This document shows positions 10,229 through 18,898 of a stretch of 20,000 nt of DNA, one piece after another. A program made the position numbers and the translations under genes. The stretch covers positions 1-20,000 of the forward strand of contig ADNK01002959.1 in assembly GCA_000320545.1 (NCBI GenBank), in the 5' to 3' direction. The number at the start of each line of letters is the position of its first letter. The stretch's first letter is position 1. The stretch is from Bigelowiella natans CCMP2755. Taxonomy: Eukaryota > Cercozoa > Chlorarachniophyceae. The notes beneath the pieces were generated by a model, which was given only the letters and a program-made list of their open reading frames with translations, was not told the origin of the DNA and did no database searches.

Positions 10229-11170
10229 CACGACCGTCAACCTGGGGAAAGGATCGTCGAAGAAGTCGTCTTTGTCATAGTAGTACTCAGGGTATGTCTC
10301 TGACGCCTTACTTGAGAGCAGCTTTTCGAACACTTGCGCGACAGTTGCCCCCGGCGGAATGAGGTTCCGAGTAGAAGCCTCTTGCCGCTGAGAGTGTGGT
10401 TCCTGCTGCTTCTCGTCCAGCAAAAGCAGCACAGCGTCTTCTATACCAACCACAAAGCTTGGATCCAGAGGTCGTCGCAATTGCTCGGAAGTGGAAGATA
10501 AAGTGCGGTCTGCTGTGTTAGGTCCAGGATGATAATTTGTAATTAAACTTGTGGAATAGTTTTTTCTTGACGATTGGATGATCTGATGTGTAAACAAAAG
10601 GAGAACTCGTGACGGAGTAGGTAGTATACCTTTCTGTCCATCGAAAGGACCCCTCGCCTACGAACGCACGATCAAGCAGACCAGTGGAAGGGAAAGAAGA
10701 AGAAGAAGAAGAAGAAGAAGAAGAAGAAGAAGAAGAAGAAGAAGAAGAGGAAGATGAAGAAAATCATGATGAAGATATACATATATTGCTTGTCTTTTCA
10801 AAGCAAGTCGACGAAGTAAGGACAATGGTCCAGCGATTTGATGTATATTTGGCGTTCAATTCGCCGCTTTCGAACAAAAAACACGTACCATGGATGAAGG
10901 GGCCTTCCATCCCCCAATGATTAGAGTAAGAACAACTGCAGTCATCGATCGTGAAAAGAAACTTCTCCTGCCGCCATTTATAGACTGTGGCTTCATACGG
11001 GGATCGCTTACCTCTTTACGCCGCCGGTTGGGATGAGATGATACCGACACGTCATACGTCGCACCCGTTGTGAGAATGGAGTGGGATAGCCGCTGTCGCG
11101 TTCCAAGCGGTATTCTTAGCTTGGGCAGCGAGGGCAGCCGGAGCGGGGACAATGTTGTGTGCTGCCCCAT
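7904..11170 (-). CDS. Unrecognised 433-aa protein with Tat-like N-terminus, 11 exons
   Basis: Function not recognised. Exons (minus): 11170-10889, 10657-10630, 10512-10242, 9931-9771, 9367-9333, 9115-9098, 8931-8806, 8591-8552, 8367-8315, 8267-8181, 8104-7904; phases agree throughout and the sum is 1302 nt. Residues 1-65 are basic and hydroxylated like a transit peptide. GGRRSFFSRSM (66-76) is followed by a hydrophobic segment (77-88) and then APSSMA, which resembles a twin-arginine thylakoid-lumen signal. Residues 105-250 hold an acidic, aromatic region (YPEYYYDKDDFFDDPFPR, then a helix EAYAFRSFVLWQLASKIVED). Residues about 266-290 are a Glu/Asp linker. The C-terminal 140 residues (RVIVERPADIEIVERLRASD onward, then VGYVCVVSNYKSSIAVYFRS) look like a compact alpha/beta domain. 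The small exons 2, 5 and 6 are the weakest part. It may be two genes, but no internal start is needed. Confidence 0.65.
9176..10763. repeat. Microsatellites in introns of the 433-aa protein gene
   Basis: Plus-strand reading: (CA)n 9176-9200 in intron 5, (TA)n 9553-9598 and (CA)n 9713-9739 in intron 4, (ATC)n 10186-10228 in intron 3 close to its donor, and (GAA)n 10694-10763 in intron 1. The GAA tract reads TTC on the sense strand and sits just upstream of the proposed 3' splice site at 10658, where it could act as the polypyrimidine tract. The ATC tract is purine-leaning (GAT) on the sense strand, an exception to the general orientation. Confidence 0.88.
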
Positions 11171-11244
11171 TGCCCAATACCAGTTGTTCGCCTCGGTCAC
11201 GTCACTGTTAGAGGAGGAGAGCTCACAAGAACACAGTATGAATT
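11171..11244. promoter_or_regulatory. Very short head-to-head spacer
   Basis: Only 74 bp separate the proposed ATG of the minus-strand 433-aa protein (11170) from the ATG of the plus-strand 78-codon ORF (11245). If both starts are right, the two genes share a bidirectional promoter lying partly within their leaders. No core element is evident. Confidence 0.3.
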
Positions 11245-11481
11245 ATGACTGACTCATCGAGAGTATTGCCAACAAAGAATGAAGAGAATTTATGGAGAAC
11301 CTCAGGCTACGATAGTTGTCGCTCTCCTAAAACACCATCCGATTTTCCTGTTTGGACTAGCCGATTTATGCTAGATGAACACTGGCCACAGAAATGGTTT
11401 TCTTGGAGGTTTCAAGGAAGACCTTTTTGGGAGAGATTTTACATGGAGAAATACCTACGAATAAATGACGAATCGGCATAA
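11245..11481 (+). CDS. Possible small protein, 78 aa, unknown
   Basis: Not recognised. A single uninterrupted frame from ATG to TAA. The C-terminal half is strikingly aromatic and basic (PVWTSRFMLDEHWPQKWFSW, then a second stretch GRPFWERFYMEKYLR), which is unlikely for random translation. There is no membrane span or signal peptide. Size and composition would suit a small accessory subunit of an organelle complex, but this is speculation. In-frame stops lie upstream of the ATG. It stands head-to-head with the 433-aa protein gene and upstream of a 33-aa membrane protein gene on the same strand. Confidence 0.42.
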   Translation: MTDSSRVLPTKNEENLWRTSGYDSCRSPKTPSDFPVWTSRFMLDEHWPQKWFSWRFQGRPFWERFYMEKYLRINDESA

Positions 11482-11773
11482 TGATAGTTTTTAATAAATG
11501 ATAAATAACATTAGATCTACTCAGAAAAAATCGAGTAAGATAGTAGAGCGACTAATTTTAACAATTTCGCTCCTCCTGTAAGGAGAAGTGCTTCTTATAT
11601 TTATTGGTGATAATACTAAAATGTACTGGATTTTTCCTTTCCGTCATGGAGTTTAGTTGTCGTGCATGTATGTAATCTGGGAATTGATTTTACAGCTTCT
11701 GGTTTTCGTCCACGTTGGCTGGCCGTCGTCGTCCGCACCACCCATCCAGGCGACGATCGAATACCCTACCACA

Positions 11774-11998
11774 ATGTCCAGCAGGGTAAATGCAGTGCAC
11801 AGATGATTTTCAAAAAGGAAATTTTTCGAACTGTCTTGTTACTTGCCAGTTTAATATTTGCCCCACGATAAACCCTCAATTTTCAACAAATCGGTGCCAA
11901 ACTTTCAGGTCTTCCCTTTGGTCGTTGCAGCTGGATTGGGAGTTGTGTCTGGCTTTTACACTTTCAAGCCTATACTCTTAGAGTTCTGGTATTTCTGA
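11774..11998 (+). CDS. Tiny single-span membrane protein, 33 aa, one intron
   Basis: Two exons: 11774-11785 encodes MSSR, and 11909-11998 encodes VFPLVVAAGLGVVSGFYTFK followed by PILLEFWYF and TGA. The 123-nt intron runs from GTAAAT (11786) to a pyrimidine-rich TTTCAG (11908), phase 0 on both sides. The product is a short basic head, one glycine-rich hydrophobic helix of about 18-20 residues and a short polar-aromatic tail. Such proteins are typical of small supernumerary subunits of inner mitochondrial membrane or ER complexes, but the family is not recognised. The frame is open upstream to an ATG at 11666, so a longer form (about 69 aa) is possible. Confidence 0.5.
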
Positions 11999-13364
11999 TA
12001 AAGAGTATATTATCCCTAAACGTACCCATAGGAGTTAGATGATCTGTTCACAGAGTAAAATGCTAAATGTTGTGAAGGGCATCTGAGGAAGGGCAGGCGA
12101 AGCTGGACGAATACAGACGCGCAAAACATGAGAACAAAGCTATTCCAGTAGAGAAATCATCTGAATCAATTGCTTCGGCTAAACCTCCTTCATTGCCAAA
12201 GTAACAGTGCATTGGATTGGGAACAGCTATCATTTAATTGACAATCTGGATTCAGCATGAATTTTGAAGCATGTAGATTTTAGCATTATCGCCAACGTTA
12301 ACGTTGCAGCAATTGTGCAGTAGGATTTAGAGTCATCGAATTTCAGGTTGATAGAAAAATAGGTCATGGTGAGAACGCTTGCACTCGAGTTGCGTCGCTA
12401 TCATCTAGATCATACTTGCATTCGATTTCATCATTGCTCGCTGTGATGCAGTGGGGTGGAAGGAAGTTCATGTGTACAAAGATAGACGTCCTTAGTCGTA
12501 TAGTTGTAACTTGCTACACATTCTGTAAACATGCAATGGCACAATTGACATGTTCACACAAGCAGCTGTGTGCATCTTTACCTCATTGTGCAAAATGATG
12601 ACGCAGAGATGTGCATTATCTTCGAAATCATCATTGAAATGCGGCAGTTTCAATCATCAGCATCGTACCTCTGTTCTTTGTGTGAGCAACCCATGCATCG
12701 CAGGGCATGCACATTCAAACTCAAAGGATTGCAATTGCACAGCGAATGAAAGTGAAAGCTCACTTCCCTTGTGCATGCGTTGACCCCGCCATCATCATCA
12801 TCACCATTGTGCACATTCATTCATCGCATCACACATGTTGCATTTGCAACAATGGCAAAATGATGATCACAACTAGACAAGCGGAATCATCCTCATGTGT
12901 GGAACCATGGTGTGCCTCCAATGTTTGCAAAAATGGATGTTGTTGCTCCGGCTTTGCAATGTCACAATTGTTGTCTCAGCGCATTACAAGCTGTCGAACA
13001 TGCAAGCCAACGTGATGATGACGTGCAAGCTCGGAAACAAAATGTGTCAACTAACTGCGTTTCTGAAGCCGGATGTTTCATTGATATGCTGAACATCATG
13101 TGATTGTAAAATGGGGATGTCATGCACTTGTCTAAGACCTTTTCCTAGGTTAGCTATGCAGGATAAACCCTCAAGTTTTAATTTCAATGTCTACAATGGG
13201 CTGAATTTTTTTCAATAACATTTGAATTTAGACATTTTTGACCGATAAATGAGCTCCATGACTTGTGTTTACGTGTTGAGATGAAAATAAAATTAGAAGT
13301 AGGTCATTCGCAATGGGAACAACTGGACATTACTTTTCTTGTTCGAGACAACGGAGTGACTGTA
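11999..13364. other. Intergenic region with a TG/CA-rich block
   Basis: No coding exon is supported. The first 400 bp are AT-rich and featureless. About 12400-13100 is a TGCA/CATG/GATGATG-rich block. It contains ACATGTTCACACA (12548-12560), the same 13-mer found at 217-229 in the left block. Several plus-strand frames of 60-100 codons run through it, rich in Cys, His, Met and Ser, as expected from this word usage rather than from protein selection. Confidence 0.55.
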
Positions 13365-13724
13365 TTAATACTCATTTTCTTCCTGCTGCATTGGTTCAGA
13401 CGAATCTACAGCATCAATATCCGTAGATTCCTTGAAATCTCCTGTTTCTCCGGCACCAGCTGATTCTTCAAATCTAGTTAACAACCTAAAAATGAAGTAG
13501 ATCTGCTCTGCTCTGAATCAAAATTTGCTACGGAGTATTCTTGAGCTGTTTAAAAATTAAAATTAAATCGACCTGGAAATAAATTCCTCGCATTCGAATT
13601 CCAACTTTCGTAGCTTTTCTAATTGAACATTCTGCCTTTGCCTTTTTTTAAGGCGACTTGATTCGGCGTCTTCATTGCTTTGCTCTTGATACAGTTGATC
13701 TCGTGATCTTTGGCGTGGCTTCAT
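13365..13724 (-). CDS. Small charged protein, about 99 aa, two exons (N-terminus uncertain)
   Basis: Not recognised. Exons (minus): 13724-13573 and 13512-13365, joined by a 60-nt intron with matching phase 2; the sum is 300 nt including TAA. The product is very polar: MKPRQRSRDQLYQEQSNEDA, a Lys/Arg helix (SSRLKKRQRQNVQLEKLRKL), the motif EFECEEFISRAEQIYFIFRL, and an acidic tail ending MQQEENEY. It could form an amphipathic or coiled-coil helix at about residues 22-62. The frame is open upstream of the chosen ATG to a possible 3' splice site at about 13772, so an upstream exon may exist. No function is implied. Confidence 0.5.
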
Positions 13725-14743
13725 ACATAGAGGAAGAACGGAAGGACATGAGTGATTTGTTGAAAATATCACTGGATGAATTGGATAAATGAAAGGGGAC
13801 CACCTTGTTAGGAAGAGTCATGATGCAAAGTCGTGCCAACGAAGCAACGTATAGCTGCAAGCAATTGTGTCCATTAGGAGAGAGCGAATGCATGCAAACG
13901 CGCTAATGCGGAATCACAATTGTTTGAAAGTGCAAACATTTGAATGTTTGAATATTTGAACACTTGAAACACGTGGCTCGCCCATGTCCACGATCACCGT
14001 TTTGAAATTCGAACCATGACGCATGTCATCATCTCTTGCATGCGTGAGTGAGATCTGCAAAGAACAACCTTTGCAGCCAATGTGTGTTGAATAGGTGGCG
14101 GAGGCAGATGGAAAATGCAGACCAGAGCCTGCTGGCGCGGCAAAAGAAAGCTTCTTGTAAGCACCATGAGCGAAAGTACTTTCAGAGATGAGAAGAAAAC
14201 GCAGGTCGATTCCATCTCCAAAGGACAGTCTCCTTGAAGTTTGACCGCGGAATGGCACGTGTGCGTTTCCACCTGCAGAAACGGCATGGTGCCAAGTTTG
14301 ATTTGACTGACCCATTTGATGCTTTGATTGCGTTGACCCAAAACGAGCCGTGAGCAAAAAACAAGTACAAACCCCATTTCGTGCGCAGTCGCTGCGGCTG
14401 TTTCCCCCTCGCGACTTCACTTTTCCTAATTAAACATGATCATTCGGGGCCTGTTTCCCAGTAATTTTGAACACGTGCACGCTCTTGGTGCCTTTTAGAC
14501 TACCGCGGAACGGAGTGTGCATCATCGAGCACATTTAGTACACGACAACGACCATTATCCAACGACTTTTTTCTTCCGCGCGAGACCTAGAGGCGATTTG
14601 GATTCTACGGCTTGATGTTGCTCAAGCCGCTTTGGAGAAATCTTCTTTCATGTTCTCAACCTTTGTGCATCTTGAAAAGCCCAGGGAATTTTGTTCAAGC
14701 GTCATCATCTAAGTGCCGTCGTAAATGGTAAGCGGGGGTAAGA
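13725..14743. other. Intergenic region upstream of the aspartic protease
   Basis: Holds another partly TGCA-rich stretch (13800-14400) and a short run of TTTGAA-type words (13921-13970). Three overlapping minus-strand frames of 62-168 codons are open between 14420 and 13914. The longest begins MKSRGGNSRSDCARNG but has no recognisable domain, and several frames are open at once, so I do not call a gene. From 14421 to 14743 the sequence is plain and should contain the protease promoter. Confidence 0.45.
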
Positions 14744-17496
14744 ATGGTCGCGGCTTGGAGCTATTTGTTGCTTTCATTAGTTTTTTCTTCAACCTCCGCG
14801 CTTGGGCCGCGTATCTTTCCAGGGCTTGAATCGAGAGAAAAAGATGATTGGAATTCGATTCAACGATCAGTATTCTCGTCCATTCTACCGAGTAGTGTTA
14901 CAAGGTCATTTACATTGCGAGTTATGATCATGCAACACTGAAATCTGAGATGGACGCGAATCTCTTCGAAGAAAAAAAGATACAAAGATTGGCGCAATTG
15001 TATATAATTTTTCAGGATAGATGATTTACAACTGAGTGAAATCTATTCAAGCCTGATTAGGATTTTTTGTACATGTATGCAGCTTTACACCAAAGAATTC
15101 CAGCAATAAAAGTAGTTCTAAGTCAAAGAGTAAGTGTTCACTTTTAAAGAACGAGGACAACGTCATCTACACGATGAAAGTTCGTGTAGGTTGTCCTCCA
15201 CAGGAATTCGGTACTATATAAACTATTCCATGGTGCAGACTCTATGCATTGTTGATTGAAGTATCGCTCACACGCGTAAACTAATGAATATTCGTCGTGT
15301 TTTAATTCATTTTATAATCCTGTATAAGACTTAGTTAGCGACACAGGATCGGATGCTATTGTGATACCTGAAGCTGGATGTAAATCATGCATCAAAAATG
15401 TAGTTCCATAGAATAACAACACGCTATCACACACTAGTGTTAACACCGTAATATTTCTCACAGAATAAAACTGTGTACTACCCATCGAAGTCAAATTCAA
15501 GTACAACTACGCAAGATCAAATAGTAATTCAATATGGGTCTGGTTCTATCGAAGGCACAGCAGTAAGTTTGTTGTCCGCGATAGATTCCTATGAACATGT
15601 TTATTCTTTCTACCTCTTCATGCAACATTTGTTCTTTGTCCGTAGGTCTATGACGTTGTGGAAGCTTTTGGGATCAGAGTCTTGCATCAAGCTCTTGCAA
15701 CATTTTCGAAAGAATCTTTGAAAAATTACAGAAATCTTGTCTATGATGGCATATTCGGTCTCGGAAAGCCCTCACAACTTTTGCATGAGAAAAGTCGGGA
15801 AGAGGCATCGTTTGGGGATAAGCAACCGTCATCATTTCTCGCGAATGCTCATATAAACTCATTTTCAATCTGCTTCGAGCGAAACGGCGATGGAGATTTC
15901 TACATAGTATGTTCGTTGTATTAAGATCCATTATATGATACTAACGGCGCTAAAATGTGATACAAAATGTTCCAGGATGGAGATCCAGATCTATTCTTCC
16001 ATAAAGTTCCCACGGATAGTGATTTTCATTGGAGCATCTCATTGAATGGGATACGTTTGGTTCCAAGGAATCGAAGCACTTTAGTTTCAAAATCCATCGG
16101 AAAAGTTGGAGAAGGATAGCCCCCAGCCAATTCAGCCACCTTCTACACATATCATACCCGTAGATCCGGCAAAAACTAAAAGAATAAACGAAACAAATGC
16201 TCTCAAAAGTAATTCTCTCATGAAGAAACAGCAAACAATTTACTACGTAATACGTATTTCAAGGTATTTGCAATGCTACAAATTCGAGTGGGAAAAGGCT
16301 TCATTGCGCAGCAATTGTGGATTCAGGTCCAATTATTGTGTGATTTTTCTGAATGTAGCCAAACATGTTATTATATCAATTTTACAAGGAACTACATTGG
16401 TTATTGGACCGAAAAGGCAAGTAGATGCTATGTTCTCAGACTTGTGCAACAATCTGAAAGAATGCGATGGTTCTACAGTAACAGAAAGGTTAAGCCAAAA
16501 GTATACATTCGAGTACATATCAACACTCTTGTTTTACTCAGATCCAAAAATTTTCTAGCGGCTCTTCTAAGTTGCCCTAAAGGTTAGACGATATTCAATT
16601 TAAATTGAATGCAACCAATGGCCAGCTTAGGATTTTGTTCTTTCGATTAGATCTTCACATGTTACCAAACATTGAGTTTATGTTTGGAAACAAATCAATG
16701 GTTTTAAGTCCAATTAATTACATAATGGTGGCGAAGGCGTCCGACTTGTCCAAGGTTTTCCCTGTCTCTTTTAGTGCATATATAAGGGAAATTAATATTC
16801 CTGAATGCAGGACAACGAGTATTCAAGATTCTTTGAGCATGACCTTAAATCGGGAAAATCAGGGAAAAAGTTTAGCAGAATTTTATCAAGGATCAGGACA
16901 GCTTGTATCCCGGTCATGAATTTATCCACAGTTTCCATAAGGCTGCCATCAATTTTTATTGTATTTAGGTTTTCACAAAAGAAACTTTTAAAATCTCAAA
17001 CTCCAGAGAGGCGTGAAGCATTTTTCACGTTATTCTATCCCATCCAAACTCATTGTTTAATGGTATACATAATCAGACATGGATCATTGGGATGCCTTTT
17101 ATGAGGCAGTATACCTTCCTTTTTCAAAAGCAGTCGCTAATGAAAGACGGTTACTTGCATTTCTTGTTGTTGATGCAATACCTGGCTTAATAATTTGGCA
17201 TAGGTGAAATGGTCAAACCAGCCATAGGATTTGCGAGAACAAAGGGATGCTGTGGGAAATGCAAAAATTGTGCAAATGACATTGAGTCTAAGATCCCATC
17301 TGTCGACGATGAAGATATTGAATCGCGCAGAAACAAACATAAGAAATCAAAAGAAAGCACCAGCTATGACCTCAATAAAGACGAGAAACATTCATCATTT
17401 ATGGAGAGGCTTCACAAATTCAAGCCTACCCCGTTGCACTCACATTCTCTCCTGGTCAACCAAATCGTGGCAGGAATGAATCGTGATTACGAATAA
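14744..17496 (+). CDS. Pepsin-type (A1) aspartic protease, about 529 aa, 14 exons
   Basis: Secretory or vacuolar endopeptidase using two aspartates. Exons: 14744-14904 (end uncertain), 15083-15210, 15329-15399, 15464-15562, 15646-15906, 15976-16054, 16264-16326, 16389-16488, 16542-16582, 16651-16727, 16811-16912, 16969-17010, 17077-17149, 17204-17496; phases agree and the sum is 1590 nt. Signal peptide: MVAAWSYLLLSLVFSSTSAL. A propeptide region precedes VRVGCPPQEF. First catalytic motif DTGSD at Asp101. YGSGSIEG flap region, then DGIFGLG. Second catalytic motif AIVDSGTTLVIGP at Asp286. LPNIEFMFG and LSPINYIM, Cys392, WIIGMPFMRQYTFLF (410-424), and GFARTKGCC near 441-449. An 80-residue Lys-rich, Ser-rich tail follows the catalytic domain. 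The exon 12/13 junction needs a GC..AG intron (17011-17076). Exon 1 to 2 may hide a further exon. Confidence 0.9.
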
Positions 17497-17505
17497 TTGC
17501 TAGGC

Positions 17506-17527
17506 CCTTGCTCATAAGCTAGCAAGG
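17506..17527 (+). other. Perfect 7-bp hairpin just after the protease stop codon
   Basis: CCTTGCT (17506-17512) and AGCAAGG (17521-17527) are perfect inverted arms around an 8-nt loop, 9 nt downstream of the TAA at 17494-17496. It would lie in the 3' untranslated region. It could be chance. Confidence 0.35.
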
Positions 17528-18898
17528 TAGTTAACAGGAAGGACTATTAATGTGCACTTGTGCACTTCCACGTGGCGAGACAGAAACGCACATTACCAGA
17601 CAGGGTTAATGTCATGCTGATCACAACAGACACGGTGCACATTGCATGCCATGAATGCATGATGTGCATAGCACATGCGATGTACACCCTGTCTGTGGTG
17701 GCTTCCCAAGTCCTCTCGTTGGAGAAATGAGACCATCATGAATGGTTGTCAGCGCATGCAAATGCACAAATGTGCCATGTGCGATGCACAGCGAATGGCA
17801 ATGAGATTGTGATTGGCACATGTTGCACACATGCCCAATTTGGCTGAATGATCATCGACGTGCTTGCGGTGCGGGTGACATCGCTGTCGCAGCGTCTTGT
17901 GTCACATCTTGCCTTTCAGCCGCCGCTTGCAACACCATGAAGCATGAGCGCTGCGCATGTGACGCTGAATCACTCTAGCACTGCTAGCTAGCTAGACTGG
18001 TGCGATGGTGTGCGAACGTGTGCGCGCATGCACAGCACCAGGAGCAGGGCAGCCTTGCACATGCACCATGCTAGCATGCGCACAATCTAGCACACACAGC
18101 ACCAGAGCATCGGAGCACATGGCAGTGGCCACGCGCAGCGCGTGTGCAACAACCATGACACCTCCAGACCTGATGAAAATCGCACACATCTAGCTAGCCA
18201 GACATGACACACACGCCTAGACGCGCACTGACACGTGCACATCGTCGTTGCAGATGCATGTTGAGCTTTTTGGATGCAGTTGCCCATGCCATGCTGTGCG
18301 TTCACACCTCAGACCTGGTCAAAATGAACTGATCACGTGCACTGATTTTTGAGCCTTTTGGTTCAGCTGCAGGTCACAAAAGCTAGAAAGTTTGAGTTGG
18401 ACCTTGAAACCAGGCGCATTGTGTCAAGCATGCTGAACTGCATGCACATGCCTCGTGAAAATTTCCCATTTTTTTCAAATTGAAAAAATTGCAATTTTAT
18501 TTCCATGAAAAATTGCCCATTTTCGCGACTTTTCAGTTGTGTTGAGCAAACAAAAAAATAGATTTTCCATTTTTTTGGATTGGCTGCCATTTTGCATGTG
18601 TTTGGTTTGAAGAAAAATGGTGTCATCCAAATGATGCAGCAGTTCACAGCATGCTAACTTTCAGCTCATTTTGCAAATGTCCAAATGTTGCACCAGGGCC
18701 ACAAAGAAATAGCCAGCCATGAACAGCGACAGCATGAGCATGCATGCTGTCATCACATTTCTTAAATGACAGCTGTTGACAGTGGTGTGTAGCCTCTGAT
18801 TCACTGATGCTTTTGAACAAGTATTTACAACTTATAATCAATGTAACCTCCAAAGATCTTGAACACCTCCTCCACTAAGTCATTTCGAGCGAGTTGGC
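17520..18898. other. Gene-free region, TGCA-rich block with an A/T-rich subregion
   Basis: About 17520-18320 and 18640-18760 show the CATG/TGCA/GCATGC word usage, including GCATGCATGC at 18738-18747 and CTAGCTAG clusters near 17985 and 18190. Two similar phrases (ACACCTC.AGACCTG...AAAAT) occur at 18158-18180 and 18304-18324. Between 18440 and 18640 the texture changes to CCATTTTT/AAAATTGC words with many short self-complementary stretches. Open frames on both strands are short and unprotein-like. Confidence 0.55.

Noticed and set aside
10684-10920. Plus-strand ORF beginning with a run of about 20 glutamates
   Set aside because: The Glu run is a GAA microsatellite. The frame lies over intron 1 and the end of exon 1 of the minus-strand 433-aa gene and has no other protein-like feature.
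12416-13103. Plus-strand Cys-rich ORFs that look like zinc-finger fragments
   Set aside because: The Cys and His codons come from TGC/TGT and CAT words of the TG/CA-rich block; the spacing is irregular and no finger motif is complete.
13914-14420. Minus-strand ORF of 168 codons with two further overlapping frames
   Set aside because: Three frames are open over the same DNA, which argues for low stop density rather than coding. No signal, domain or splice pattern is seen. I would accept it if transcripts or homologues appear.
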